A DNA stretch of 64,000 nucleotides from Sporosarcina aquimarina (GCF_023715615.1 NZ_JAMBOM010000001.1:1240001-1304000), one strand, 5' to 3'; shown: positions 1 through 8,157, counted from the stretch's first letter. Notes: generated by a model from the sequence alone, not told the origin. A program made the numbers and translations.

Positions 1-71
1 AAACAAAAGCAGCACGAAAACCAGTTCTTCGTTACACTCCTGCAACGGAAGAAGAATTAGTGAAAGCATAA
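1..71 (+). CDS. gcvPB: Glycine dehydrogenase (decarboxylating) subunit 2, C-terminal end
   Basis: Only the last 22 codons are inside the window, reading TKAARKPVLRYTPATEEEL and ending in TAA. An Ala-Arg-Lys-Pro-Val-Leu-Arg ending is typical of the C-terminus of GcvPB, the subunit 2 of the P-protein of the glycine cleavage system, and gcvPB lies next to yqhL and lipM in Bacillus subtilis. The protein decarboxylates glycine and passes the aminomethyl group to lipoylated GcvH. The call therefore rests on a short tail plus gene order. The terminator that follows closes the operon. Confidence 0.7.
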   Translation, partial: TKAARKPVLRYTPATEEELVKA

Positions 72-73
72 AT

Positions 74-108
74 AAAGGACCGGAGCCTAAGCGCTTCGGT
101 CCTTTTCT
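74..108. terminator. Bidirectional terminator between gcvPB and yqhL-like gene
   Basis: AAAGGACCG at 74-82 pairs with CGGTCCTTT at 97-105, followed by TTTTC on the plus strand. It sits between two converging genes. Confidence 0.85.
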
Positions 109-113
109 TCAAA

Positions 114-500
114 TTATTTTTTACTTTTCACTTTACCTGACCACGTACGGAATCCACCTTGTAAATGGTAAAGCTGGGAATAATCTTTCTTTTTCAAGAA
201 AAGAGCTGTTCGTGCGCTTTTACCTCCATTTTGATCATACAGGTAGACGGGTTTGTCAGGACGAATTTCTTTATACCTTTGTCGCAGTTGAGTGTACGGA
301 ATGTTGCGGGCACCAAGTATATGACCTGCATCAAAATCTTTTGGTTCGCGTACATCGATCAGTTGCGCTTTCCGGTAACCTTCAATGAATTGCTCTTGCG
401 TCAAATTCGTAACCGCTTTGCGGAGTCGAAGAGCCGTAATGATGAAATAGGCAATCATTACAACTAACAGTCCGATTAATACATACAGATTAGCATTCAA
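114..500 (-). CDS. yqhL: Membrane-anchored rhodanese-like protein without active cysteine
   Basis: 128 residues. One N-terminal membrane segment (about residues 5-24) is followed by a single rhodanese domain with the usual LIDVREP (47-53) and GHILGARNIP (59-68) signatures. In catalytic sulfurtransferases the active loop begins with Cys; here the corresponding position is Asp89 (YLYDQNGGKSAR), so sulfur transfer through a persulfide is not expected and a binding or sensory role is more likely. The start ATG at 500 is preceded by AAGGGGAAAGATG-type sequence. It converges with gcvPB and is divergent from lipM, as in B. subtilis. Function is not known; the family and position are clear. Confidence 0.85.
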   Translation of the reverse strand: MNANLYVLIGLLVVMIAYFIITALRLRKAVTNLTQEQFIEGYRKAQLIDVREPKDFDAGHILGARNIPYTQLRQRYKEIRPDKPVYLYDQNGGKSARTALFLKKKDYSQLYHLQGGFRTWSGKVKSKK

Positions 501-612
501 AACATCTTTCCCCTTTCTATCTCATTCTTCATTATAAAGATTAAGTGGCACATGTTCAATTGCAATGATAAAATTGAGTTCGTTATAAAGGGATAGGTGG
601 GAGGAATGGAAA

Positions 613-1437
613 ATGAAATGGAACTATATACAGTCAGGTAAGTGTTCTCCATCATTCAATATGGCTTTGGACGAAGCATTACTCGACTGGCACAGCAAAG
701 GGGATATTGGTCCGGTCCTTCGTTTTTATGAATGGAACCCTGCAACGCTTTCAATTGGATATTTTCAAAGTGTGTCTAAAGAAATAGATATTGAAGCTGT
801 ACGGAAACACGGACTCGGCTTCGTGCGGAGACCAACAGGGGGAAGAGGGGTTCTTCACGAGCACGAACTTACATACAGTGTCATTGTTTCAGAAGAATAT
901 CCAGACATGCCTGAAACTGTGACAGAAGCGTATCGTGTTATTTCAGGAGGTTTGCTCGAAGGGTTTCGGAACCTCGGTCTAGAAGCCTCTTTTGCTGTAC
1001 CTTCAGAACAAGTGTCGGAACAACTGAAACGTCCAAAAAGCGGGGTTTGTTTTGACACTTCAAGTTGGTACGAGCTCGTTGTAGAGGGGAAAAAAGTGGC
1101 GGGCAGTGCACAAACACGTCAAAAAGGCGTGATATTACAACACGGTGCGATTTTACTCAGTTTGGATGAAGACAAACTTGTATCACTATTTAAATTCGAT
1201 ACTGAAGAAGTTAGAGAACAAGTGAGAAAAGGACTCCCGCAAAAAGCAGTCGCTATTGATCGCTTAACTGATCGTAATATCTCTGTAACCGAGTGTTCTT
1301 CAGCTTTTTCAAAAGGCTTTGAAAAAGCACTCAACATAGAACTCGTCCCATATGAACTCTCTGCTGAACAACTTCAAGTTGTGAAGGAAATTGAAAAACG
1401 TAAATATGCGAATGATGAATGGACATATCGAAAGTGA
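613..1437 (+). CDS. lipM: Octanoyl-[acyl carrier protein]:GcvH octanoyltransferase LipM
   Basis: 274 residues, the usual length. LipM moves octanoate from acyl carrier protein to GcvH as the first step of lipoate assembly in Bacillus. The biotin/lipoate protein ligase fold is shown by [18 protein letters not shown], the [12 protein letters not shown] lysine motif and the Cys-containing segment SGVCFDTSS (Cys146), which matches the catalytic cysteine that distinguishes LipM from LplA-type ligases. The start at 613 follows GGTGGGAGG at 596-604. It stands alone between yqhL and yqhQ; mntR, yqhO and yqhP, which follow in B. subtilis, are absent. Its products serve GcvH and, after transfer, the E2 subunit BkdB found at 33.4 kb. 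Confidence 0.9.
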   Translation: MKWNYIQSGKCSPSFNMALDEALLDWHSKGDIGPVLRFYEWNPATLSIGYFQSVSKEIDIEAVRKHGLGFVRRPTGGRGVLHEHELTYSVIVSEEYPDMPETVTEAYRVISGGLLEGFRNLGLEASFAVPSEQVSEQLKRPKSGVCFDTSSWYELVVEGKKVAGSAQTRQKGVILQHGAILLSLDEDKLVSLFKFDTEEVREQVRKGLPQKAVAIDRLTDRNISVTECSSAFSKGFEKALNIELVPYELSAEQLQVVKEIEKRKYANDEWTYRK

Positions 1438-1473
1438 AAAGGAAGGCTCCCCTCGTGGAAGCCTTCCTTTTGC
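1438..1473. terminator. Bidirectional terminator between lipM and yqhQ
   Basis: AAGGAAGGCT pairs with AGCCTTCCTT around a short CCCCTCGTGGA loop, ending in TTTTG. The two flanking genes converge on it. Confidence 0.85.
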
Positions 1474-1474
1474 A

Positions 1475-2455
1475 TTATAGATTCACTGTACTCATTTCAC
1501 TCTCTGGAGATAATGGGGATGAATCAGTTAGAACATCCTCACCATGTACTTCAATTTCAAGCAATTTGTTGAACGAAGCAATTGCTACTTCTACCTGATC
1601 ATCTTCGGGTTCTTTTGTAGTTAACAATTGAAGCCATAACCCAGGGTATCCTAGGTAACGTAGCACAGGAATATTTCGTACAGCATTCGTTAGTTGAAGC
1701 ACTTCGAATGATACTCCAAGAACAACTGGGATCAGTAGAATTCGATTTACAATTCGCAACCAGAACGGATCGGTTGGTACTAAGAAATAAATAAACATCC
1801 CAACAATAACTGTGAATAGCAAGAAACTACTGCCACATCGATAATGCAAGCGTGATTGAGCTTGCACATTCTCAACGGTTAATGGAAGATTATTTTCATA
1901 AGCATTGATGACTTTATGCTCTGCACCATGGTACTTGAAGACCCGTTTTATGAGAGGCGTCATGGATATGAGGGAAACATAACTCAATAAGAGAGTCAGT
2001 TTGAAAAATGTCTCTAATAAAATTTGAGCTGTTTTTCCTGGGAAAATCGGATGGAAAAGGCCAGCAAGGAATACTGGGAATAGCGTAAAGACAAACTTCC
2101 CAAATAGGAAGGAGAGTACTCCTACTGCCGCAACCCCTAAAATCATTGTCAATTTAGATGATTCTTCATCTGATTTATCGACTTCTTCGCCGGGCATCAC
2201 GTCATAATGATCACTGGCAAAAGTTAAATGCTTTGATCCAAGTCCTGCAGACTCGACGAGCGCCACAATCCCTCTGATAAAAGGGATTTTTTTTAACTTT
2301 TGACGAAGGGGGCTACTTTCTTTCAGTGCGTGAAAATAATCAATCGTACCATCTTTACGACGAATAGCGGTTACGGTATGTCGTCTTCCCCCAAACATAA
2401 CGCCCTCAATAAGTGCCTGACCGCCATATGCAGGGGATTGATGATCTTTTTCCAT
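1475..2455 (-). CDS. yqhQ: DUF1385 membrane protein YqhQ
   Basis: 326 residues. The N-terminus YGGQALIEGVMFGG (about 10-23) and the central motif YHGAEHKVINAYE (about 175-187) are the hallmarks of the DUF1385/YqhQ family, whose His/Glu-rich core suggests metal binding. Four or five membrane segments lie at roughly 106-130, 145-165, 210-230 and 235-255. The biochemical role is unknown in the family as far as I know. It is read away from yqhR, the same divergent arrangement as in B. subtilis. The ATG at 2455 is preceded by AAAGTGTGGGCTG on the minus strand, a weak ribosome site. Confidence 0.88.
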   Translation of the reverse strand: MEKDHQSPAYGGQALIEGVMFGGRRHTVTAIRRKDGTIDYFHALKESSPLRQKLKKIPFIRGIVALVESAGLGSKHLTFASDHYDVMPGEEVDKSDEESSKLTMILGVAAVGVLSFLFGKFVFTLFPVFLAGLFHPIFPGKTAQILLETFFKLTLLLSYVSLISMTPLIKRVFKYHGAEHKVINAYENNLPLTVENVQAQSRLHYRCGSSFLLFTVIVGMFIYFLVPTDPFWLRIVNRILLIPVVLGVSFEVLQLTNAVRNIPVLRYLGYPGLWLQLLTTKEPEDDQVEVAIASFNKLLEIEVHGEDVLTDSSPLSPESEMSTVNL

Positions 2456-2588
2456 GTACAGCCCACACTTTCTTTATAAAGTCTCAATTTTGTATCAATG
2501 TTCTCATTGTACAGGAAAAAAGATGATTGCTCCACCATCACGTTTAAAATTGAGAGAACCGGTGAGACTTGGGGCAGGAGGGACAACT

Positions 2589-3017
2589 ATGCATATGCCT
2601 ACACTTTTTTGGACCGCGTTAGTTGCTGCATTACTAACGGCTCTGAGTCTGAAGTTTTTAAAAGTATTCCATTTTGTAAAATGGTCACCAATTGGTTGGT
2701 CTCGCAAATGGAATATCCTTGCTGCAGAATCACCGATTGTGAAATGGCTGGTTTTAATTATTGTGTTAATTGTACTTTTCATCGTGCTGTATAGTGTGAT
2801 GCAATTTGCTTCAAAACTACCGCCTTCAATTATGTCAATTGTACTTGCCGTTTTGTTTGTTTGTGCAGTGGAGTGGACGATTTCAAAACCTGATTCTGTA
2901 GAATCTGCTTTTAAAACAGTGTCAATCCCATTTCTTTGCTTAACCGCCATTATTACTAGGTTTGTCGTGGGTACTTCAGTTTTCATGAAGAATGAACTTC
3001 CGAAGAAAGCCAAATAG
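2589..3017 (+). CDS. yqhR: Conserved membrane protein, YqhR-like
   Basis: 142 residues with four predicted membrane segments (about 7-24, 50-72, 78-97, 108-128). Position between yqhQ and aroQ and the topology match YqhR of B. subtilis. I place the start at ATG 2589 because GGGGCAGGAGGG sits 7-8 bases upstream; the frame stays open to 2454 but that part is not hydrophobic and overlaps the yqhQ start region. No function can be read from the sequence. Confidence 0.75.
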   Translation: MHMPTLFWTALVAALLTALSLKFLKVFHFVKWSPIGWSRKWNILAAESPIVKWLVLIIVLIVLFIVLYSVMQFASKLPPSIMSIVLAVLFVCAVEWTISKPDSVESAFKTVSIPFLCLTAIITRFVVGTSVFMKNELPKKAK

Positions 3018-3077
3018 GTTACCTCGTCTAAATGTTGTGATAAAATAGAAAGGAAAATGGCTAGGGGCTGAGAGACT

Positions 3078-3518
3078 ATGGATTTGTTGCTGCTAAATGG
3101 ACCCAATTTGAATCGATTGGGAAAACGGGAACCTGATGTTTATGGACATGAAACACTCGAGGATATTGAAGTTCGTATTCGCGCGTTATGCATGGACCAT
3201 GATATCGGGTTATCGTGTTTTCAATCGAATCATGAGGGCGCTTTAATTGATCGTATTCATCAAGCTGCAGAAGAGGATACATATGGAATCGTTTTTAACC
3301 CTGGCGCATACACACATACGAGTATTGCTATTCGGGATGCCATTGCATCTGTAAATCTACCGGTTGTAGAGGTACATATTTCGAATATACATAACCGAGA
3401 GCCATTTAGGCAGACCTCTTTACTTGCTCCTGTGTGTGCAGGGCAGATTTCAGGATTAGGAACCGACGGCTATGAGTTGGGTGCACGCGCATTGATTCGT
3501 AAAATGGAAAGGAACTGA
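3078..3518 (+). CDS. aroQ: Type II 3-dehydroquinate dehydratase
   Basis: 146 residues, the normal size for the small dodecameric class II enzyme. It removes water from 3-dehydroquinate to give 3-dehydroshikimate in the shikimate pathway. Signatures are LNGPNLNRLGKREPDVYG at residues 6-23 (with catalytic Arg and Tyr), FNPGAYTHTSIAIRDA around 75-90 and EVHISNIHNREPFR around 99-112 including the catalytic His. The following peptidase gene starts 5 bases after the stop, and efp follows that, the conserved yqhS-yqhT-efp order. Confidence 0.95.
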   Translation: MDLLLLNGPNLNRLGKREPDVYGHETLEDIEVRIRALCMDHDIGLSCFQSNHEGALIDRIHQAAEEDTYGIVFNPGAYTHTSIAIRDAIASVNLPVVEVHISNIHNREPFRQTSLLAPVCAGQISGLGTDGYELGARALIRKMERN

Positions 3519-3523
3519 TTATT

Positions 3524-4582
3524 ATGAAACTGACAAAACTTAGAGAATTATTAGTTGAAAAAGAATTGGATGCATTATTGGTTACGAGTGGCTATAATCG
3601 CCGATACATGACAGGCTTTACGGGAACTGCGGGTGTTGCGATCATTTCGAACGACGACGCAGTATTCATTACTGATTTTAGATATATGGAGCAAGCCGCT
3701 GACCAAATTAAAGATTTCCGCATTGTTCAACATGAAAAAACGATTATTGAAGAGGTTGCGCAACAAGTTGAGCAAATGAAGGTGAAGCGTTTAGGATTTG
3801 AAAAAGAAGATTTGACATTCGGTATGTATGAGCTGTATAAAAGCAAAGTAACAGCTGAGCTAATCCCAACTGCTGGCCTTGTGGAAAAAATCCGAATCAT
3901 TAAGACACCTGAAGAATTGGAAGTATTGAAGCAAGCTGCAAAAATTGCGGATGATGCATTCACTCATATTTGTGGATTCATCAAAGCTGGCATGACAGAA
4001 CTTGAAGTTTCAAACGAACTCGAGTTCTTCATGCGTAAACAAGGGGCCACTTCTTCGTCATTTGATACAATTGTTGCTTCGGGTGTTCGCGGTGCACTTC
4101 CGCATGGAGTAGCAACTGACAAAAAAATTGAAACTGGAGAACTCGTGACATTGGATTACGGTGCGTTGTATAATGGATATATCTCCGACATAACGCGAAC
4201 AGTGGCTGTCGGTGAACCATCGGAAAAAATGCGGGAAATCTATGAGATTACCCTTGCTGCGCAGAAATTGGCAGTTGAAGGCATCAAACCAGGGATGACC
4301 GGCATCCAAGCAGATGCGATTGCACGGGATTACATTGCTTCAAAAGGGTACGGAGATGCGTTCGGCCATTCTACAGGTCACGGAATTGGTCTTGAGGTCC
4401 ACGAAGCTCCAGGGCTGTCCTTCCGCTCTGAAACGGTATTGGAACCGAACATGACGGTTACTGCTGAACCAGGTATTTATTTGCCAGGTATCGGAGGCGT
4501 AAGGATCGAAGACGATCTAGTGATCACTGAAAATGGTTGTGAACGGTTGACTCACTGTACAAAAGAACTGCAAATTTTATAA
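3524..4582 (+). CDS. papA: Xaa-Pro dipeptidase/aminopeptidase (M24 family)
   Basis: 352 residues. An N-terminal creatinase-like domain (1-125) precedes the pita-bread M24 metallopeptidase domain. The metal ligands are visible as [16 protein letters not shown] (two Asp), [14 protein letters not shown] (His), [10 protein letters not shown] (Glu) and VRIEDD (Glu). The enzyme cleaves the bond before proline in short peptides in the cytoplasm; YqhT of B. subtilis lies in the same place. A good ribosome site (AAAGGAACTG) overlaps the end of aroQ, so the two are probably co-translated. Exact peptide preference cannot be read. Confidence 0.9.
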   Translation: MKLTKLRELLVEKELDALLVTSGYNRRYMTGFTGTAGVAIISNDDAVFITDFRYMEQAADQIKDFRIVQHEKTIIEEVAQQVEQMKVKRLGFEKEDLTFGMYELYKSKVTAELIPTAGLVEKIRIIKTPEELEVLKQAAKIADDAFTHICGFIKAGMTELEVSNELEFFMRKQGATSSSFDTIVASGVRGALPHGVATDKKIETGELVTLDYGALYNGYISDITRTVAVGEPSEKMREIYEITLAAQKLAVEGIKPGMTGIQADAIARDYIASKGYGDAFGHSTGHGIGLEVHEAPGLSFRSETVLEPNMTVTAEPGIYLPGIGGVRIEDDLVITENGCERLTHCTKELQIL

Positions 4583-4602
4583 GAGCTATTGGAGGAAACA
4601 AG

Positions 4603-5160
4603 ATGATTTCAGTAAACGATTTTAAAACAGGATTGACAATCGAAGTAGACGGCGATATTTGGCGCGTTATGGAATTCCAACACGTTAAACCAGGAAAAGG
4701 CGCTGCGTTTGTCCGTTCGAAATTACGTAATTTACGTTCAGGTAACGTGAACGAGAAGACGTTCCGTGCCGGAGAGAAAGTAGCGAAAGCACAAATTGAC
4801 AATAAACGTATGCAGTATCTTTATGCAAACGGTGACGATCACGTATTTATGGATAACGAAAGTTTCGAACAAATCGAACTGCCAACTAAGCAAATTGAAG
4901 AAGAATTGAATTACTTGAAAGAAAACATGGAAGTGCACGTCATTCAATACAAAGAGGAAGTACTTGGCGTAGAAGTACCTTCGACAGTTGTACTTGAAGT
5001 TGCTGAAACTGAACCAGGTATTAAAGGCGATACTGCGAGTGGTGGATCTAAGCCAGCGAAGCTTGAAACAGGTCTTACAGTTCAGGTGCCATTCTTTATT
5101 AACATTGGTGACAAACTCATCATCAATACAGAAGAAGGAGAATATGTGTCCCGCGCATAA
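4603..5160 (+). CDS. efp: Translation elongation factor P
   Basis: 185 residues with the three barrel domains of EF-P. It binds stalled ribosomes between P and E sites to help form bonds at proline runs. The modification loop is [15 protein letters not shown] with Lys32 at its tip; Bacillus EF-P carries a 5-aminopentanol group on Lys32. The C-terminal domain has the signature [28 protein letters not shown] precedes the ATG. It closes the aroQ-papA-efp unit; a strong terminator follows. Confidence 0.97.
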   Translation: MISVNDFKTGLTIEVDGDIWRVMEFQHVKPGKGAAFVRSKLRNLRSGNVNEKTFRAGEKVAKAQIDNKRMQYLYANGDDHVFMDNESFEQIELPTKQIEEELNYLKENMEVHVIQYKEEVLGVEVPSTVVLEVAETEPGIKGDTASGGSKPAKLETGLTVQVPFFINIGDKLIINTEEGEYVSRA

Positions 5161-5196
5161 TCTCATATGTATTGATAACTTATAAAAATACCCTCT

Positions 5197-5236
5197 AAAA
5201 CGCTTGTCCATTCAACTTGAATGGGCAAGCGTTTTT
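5197..5236 (+). terminator. Strong terminator after efp
   Basis: A 17-pair stem, AAAACGCTTGTCCATTC at 5197-5213 with GAATGGGCAAGCGTTTT at 5219-5235, followed by T residues. It separates efp from the spoIIIA remnant, at the place where yqhV, spoIIIAA and spoIIIAB stand in B. subtilis. Confidence 0.92.
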
Positions 5237-5264
5237 CATATTGTGTGCAGCACGTGCGTATAGT
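5236..5264 (+). promoter_or_regulatory. Sigma-E-like promoter in front of spoIIIAC
   Basis: TCATATT at 5236-5242 and CGTATAGT at 5257-5264 with a 14-base spacer resemble the sigma-E consensus (kmATATT and CATACAhT). Seen directly: the two boxes and spacing. Inferred: that mother-cell sigma-E drives the shortened operon. The predicted transcript start would lie at about 5271, only just ahead of the ribosome site, and the -35 box overlaps the T-tract of the efp terminator. Confidence 0.5.
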
Positions 5265-5286
5265 GAAACAGGAGGAGGATCGCCGG

Positions 5287-5496
5287 ATGGAACTAAATGA
5301 TTTATTGCGAATTGCCGGCATCGGACTGGTTATCGGTTGTTTGCACATCTTTTTCGAACAGACAGGTAAGAAAGAGTTCTCTTTTTTCTTATTCTTCATT
5401 GCTTATTTGTACATTGCAGTAGAAATGATCCGCTTTTTAAAGATTTTCTTTACTGAAATCTCCGAGTTCTTTCAATGGCTTTCTTTGGCAATGTAA
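5287..5496 (+). CDS. spoIIIAC: Stage III sporulation protein AC
   Basis: 69 residues, about the length of B. subtilis SpoIIIAC (68). It begins MELNDLLRIAGIGLVIG and has two hydrophobic segments (about 8-22 and 30-50) with the family feature TGKKEF between them. SpoIIIAC is an inner part of the channel that links mother cell and forespore in sporulating Bacillales. The start at 5287 follows GGAGGAGG at 5271-5278. The remarkable point is that it is the first gene of the operon here: spoIIIAA (ATPase) and spoIIIAB are missing upstream. Confidence 0.8.
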   Translation: MELNDLLRIAGIGLVIGCLHIFFEQTGKKEFSFFLFFIAYLYIAVEMIRFLKIFFTEISEFFQWLSLAM

Positions 5497-5873
5497 TGGC
5501 ACTTCTTTTTCAATTACTCGTCGTTTTCTTGTTGCTACTTGTTATCCGTTATGCAGTGCCACAGTTACATCCAATCTTGTATAGTGCCTTGTTCCTGTTT
5601 GTTCTTGCTTATATCATGATGAACGTTTTAATCCCATTCATAAAAAAATTGAGAAATATCTTTCACGGCGTACCTGAGCCATATGGGCAACTTCTGTTAA
5701 TTAGTGCATTTTTGTTTTTTATTTCGGAATCAATTATGCAACATTTGTCTGAATCCGGATATTCGTCGCTCGCGAACCTAGCTCAATTTGTAGTCAAAAT
5801 TGCCATCCTGTCCTTCTGGCTGCCTGAGCTTGTCAAACTCATACAGACACTTACTGCGCTCATCACGCCGTGA
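5475..5873 (+). CDS. spoIIIAD: Stage III sporulation protein AD
   Basis: 132 residues with three or four membrane segments, length as in B. subtilis (133). The C-terminal half, from ESGYSSLANLAQFVVKIAIL, follows the SpoIIIAD pattern of a Gly-rich turn, a small helix and a last membrane segment. The reading frame overlaps spoIIIAC; translation may instead begin at ATG 5496, which shares bases with the spoIIIAC stop (TAATG) and would give 125 residues. Sequence is diverged from the family, so the name leans on operon position. Confidence 0.72.
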   Translation: MAFFGNVMALLFQLLVVFLLLLVIRYAVPQLHPILYSALFLFVLAYIMMNVLIPFIKKLRNIFHGVPEPYGQLLLISAFLFFISESIMQHLSESGYSSLANLAQFVVKIAILSFWLPELVKLIQTLTALITP

Positions 5874-5880
5874 ATGGGGG

Positions 5881-6783
5881 ATGATGACCATACTCGACTT
5901 TCTTCAATCACTAATTAGTGGCGTGCTCTATAGCTTCATTGTCGTAATTATCATTGCATTATTGGCGACAGTATTGAATTATCTATTTCCCTCATTTTCG
6001 GAGTGGACGAAACAATTACTTTATATTGTGATAATTCTAGTAGTATTGCGTCCCGCGTTTGAGCAACTCTTGCTGATCCAACAGCTCATGAAGTCGATTG
6101 CCATGTTATTCGTGACGAGCTATCCGGTTTTGACAGCGGGTATGGCGATATCAGGAAATGCACTGAGTCTGCTCAACTTTCAGCCGGCTTTGCTGTTGTT
6201 TGCAAATGGTGCTGTGTTTTTTGCAGACAAACTGTTATTACCGTTGGTCACGGCTGCGTTACTATTCGATATCGTTACCAGGCTAAATCCTCTCATTTCG
6301 TATTCGAAACTTTCGGACATGCTGAGGACAACATTATTAGCTGTTGTATCTTCAATTGTTGCGGCCTATTCAATTTTCATCACTGCTGGCGGAGCAGTTT
6401 CATGGGGAATTTCAGAAGCAGCAAGTGAGCCTCTGAAAGAATTGATCCGACAGAACATTCCATTTGTCGGGTCATTTGTGACAGACAGCATGGGTACACT
6501 TGGACGGTATTCATCTGGGGCAGGATTTATGGTGGGAGGCTGGCTGTTAGTAACATTGTGGGGCATTGCCATCTTGCCTGTCGTGCAAACGCTGCTATTG
6601 GCTTTTTTATATCGATGGTGTGCAGCGCTGATCGAACCGTTCACTTCATCTGAGTTATCTGACGTGCTGGATGATATCGGACGATCTCTATTCGTGTTAT
6701 GCGCAATTACATTTCTAATGATTTTTGCTTTTGTTTATACAGTTCTATTTTTTATCGTTTACGTGAAGCTTTCAATGACTTAA
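5881..6783 (+). CDS. spoIIIAE: Stage III sporulation protein AE, N-terminally shortened
   Basis: About 300 residues from ATG 5881 (or 5884) after TGAATGGGGG; B. subtilis SpoIIIAE is near 400. The membrane part is recognisable over its whole length, including NPLISYSKLSDMLRTTLLA, QNIPFVGSFVTDSMGT and LAFLYRWCAALIEPF, with about seven membrane segments. What is missing is the N-terminal signal peptide and soluble extracellular region that normally come before the first of these. The frame is open 81 bases upstream inside spoIIIAD but that stretch encodes no signal peptide. So the gene has lost its 5' end and kept a translatable remainder. Confidence 0.78.
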   Translation: MMTILDFLQSLISGVLYSFIVVIIIALLATVLNYLFPSFSEWTKQLLYIVIILVVLRPAFEQLLLIQQLMKSIAMLFVTSYPVLTAGMAISGNALSLLNFQPALLLFANGAVFFADKLLLPLVTAALLFDIVTRLNPLISYSKLSDMLRTTLLAVVSSIVAAYSIFITAGGAVSWGISEAASEPLKELIRQNIPFVGSFVTDSMGTLGRYSSGAGFMVGGWLLVTLWGIAILPVVQTLLLAFLYRWCAALIEPFTSSELSDVLDDIGRSLFVLCAITFLMIFAFVYTVLFFIVYVKLSMT

Positions 6784-6806
6784 CGGAAAAAGGGAGGGGA
6801 TTTGAT

Positions 6807-6964
6807 ATGGCAAATTTCTGATAGGCGTTGTCCTGATTTCGGTTCTCTCGGGGGTCTTGTCTATGATGATGCCAGAATCCAGAAAAGAAGATTTCGGACA
6901 TTTGGCTAAACTTGCTGCTGGAATGTGGTTGCTACTGAATATCTTTTCCTTTCTCAGGTTATAG
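6807..6964 (+). pseudogene. spoIIIAF: spoIIIAF remnant, frameshifted and truncated
   Basis: A good ribosome site (GGGAGGGG, 6791-6799) leads to ATG 6807, which stops after four codons. One frame over, codons from 6809 to 6964 read KFLIGVVLISVLSGVLSMMM then PESRKEDFGHLAKLAAGMWL and LLNIFSFLRL before TAG. That is the two-membrane-segment N-terminus of SpoIIIAF (hydrophobic segment, MxxPxS turn, Lys-Leu-x-x-Gly, second segment). Loss of one G in the GG at 6809-6810 would explain the shift. The roughly 150-residue extracellular domain of SpoIIIAF is absent altogether. An internal ATG at 6863 could give only 33 residues. Confidence 0.75.
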
Positions 6965-7042
6965 GAAGAGAAAAACGTGCATACATTGTTTCATAGATGA
7001 ACAGGCCCCCGGTCCTAAACAGACAGATGGAATGGTGATGTC

Positions 7043-7474
7043 ATGCAAAAACCTACTGGGAAAATGCAAGTGATCCTATTCATAGGAATCACGGTTCTCG
7101 TATTCATCTTACTCAATCCACCCTGGAATTCAGAAGGAGCGACGTCCGGGAAGTCTAATGAAAAGGAGGGGAATACAGAAGCGCTAGCACTTGAAACAGC
7201 TTTGAAAAAGATAGATGGGGTGGGGGAGGTTTCTATATACCTTCATCCTCCTAAGGGAGCTAAAGAACAATCACCGCTTACTGATTACTTTTCAAAGTCA
7301 GCGGATTCCAACACACACGAAGCGACGGGCGTACTTGTTGTGGCGGAAGGAGCCGGAAATCCTGGTCTCAAATCTGAACTCACAAGGATATTGTCTGCTG
7401 TCCTTCAAGTACCAGAACATCGAATTGTTATCGTGGAAATGACCAAAAGGGGGAACTATGATGAGAACAAATAA
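7043..7474 (+). CDS. spoIIIAG: Stage III sporulation protein AG, short form
   Basis: 143 residues against about 229 in B. subtilis. One membrane segment at 8-25 is followed by the extracellular domain with LKKIDGVGEVSIYL (about 54-67) and GVLVVAEGAGNP (about 99-110), the conserved core of SpoIIIAG, which forms a ring in the intermembrane space during engulfment. The middle part between these motifs, a beta-rich insertion in B. subtilis, is mostly missing. The end overlaps spoIIIAH by 17 bases. Confidence 0.82.
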   Translation: MQKPTGKMQVILFIGITVLVFILLNPPWNSEGATSGKSNEKEGNTEALALETALKKIDGVGEVSIYLHPPKGAKEQSPLTDYFSKSADSNTHEATGVLVVAEGAGNPGLKSELTRILSAVLQVPEHRIVIVEMTKRGNYDENK

Positions 7475-8006
7475 ACGAACAGTTTGGTTTTTAACACTAA
7501 TGAGCCTTGTTGCTGTCATCTCGATTTACTATATTAAAGAGAAAGCACCAATGCCATTCGACGGAATCTCAATTTTTTCAAGTGATATGACCGAAACGGC
7601 TGAAGTCCCGAAAAAAGGCTCATCCGATAAGCAAACGCCGGTGTTTGCAACGTCGTATGTATTTGAAGAAATGCGGATGGCAGTCCGTGATGAGCGAAGC
7701 AAAATATCAGAACAACTGAATGCGAAGATGACATCCCCTGATGCTACAGCTGAAGAGAAAAACGAAGCATTCGACGAAATGTCCGAGCTTAATAAACGGG
7801 ATTCTGCGGAGACGTTATTAGAATTACAAATCAAGGCACTTGGATATCCAGAAGCATTTGTCCGTACAGAGAATGGAGAAGTGAAGGTAACGGTTCTCTC
7901 AACTGAAGGGCATTCCGCTAAACTGGCAGATGAAATCACTCAATATGTTCTAGCGAGTTGGGAAGATGCTAAAAAAGTACAAGTCGATTTCACAGGCAAT
8001 CAGTAA
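7458..8006 (+). CDS. spoIIIAH: Stage III sporulation protein AH
   Basis: 182 residues. One membrane segment (about 8-26) anchors an extracellular domain with the family blocks FEEMRMAVRDERSKISEQLN, LLELQIKALGYPEAFVRTEN and VTVLSTEGHSAKLADEITQY. SpoIIIAH from the mother cell binds SpoIIQ from the forespore across the septum. It is somewhat shorter than B. subtilis SpoIIIAH (218) in the linker after the membrane segment. The ATG at 7458 follows GGGGG. It ends the operon. Confidence 0.88.
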   Translation: MMRTNKRTVWFLTLMSLVAVISIYYIKEKAPMPFDGISIFSSDMTETAEVPKKGSSDKQTPVFATSYVFEEMRMAVRDERSKISEQLNAKMTSPDATAEEKNEAFDEMSELNKRDSAETLLELQIKALGYPEAFVRTENGEVKVTVLSTEGHSAKLADEITQYVLASWEDAKKVQVDFTGNQ

Positions 8007-8012
8007 TCAGTT

Positions 8013-8039
8013 AAAGGCCCAAAATACGGGTCTTTTTTT
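8013..8039 (+). terminator. Terminator after spoIIIAH
   Basis: AAAGGCCC at 8013-8020 pairs with GGGTCTTT at 8028-8035, followed by a run of T. Confidence 0.85.
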
Positions 8040-8157
8040 CTGTTTACAGGTTTTTTAGCAGGGAAATGGGGGTTAACTATTTCAAAATCCATAAAAAACG
8101 TCTACTATAGAGAATGAGGGTGTAAAACAAAACTTTATGGAGTCAGGAGAATCGTTC

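Noticed and set aside
2504..3106. 200-codon open frame on the minus strand across yqhR
   Set aside because: Antisense to yqhR and into aroQ, no ribosome site, and yqhR has membrane-protein features and conserved position.
5161..5287. Remnants of spoIIIAA, spoIIIAB or yqhV
   Set aside because: Only a terminator and promoter-like boxes fit in this space; no peptide fragments of these proteins could be read in any frame.
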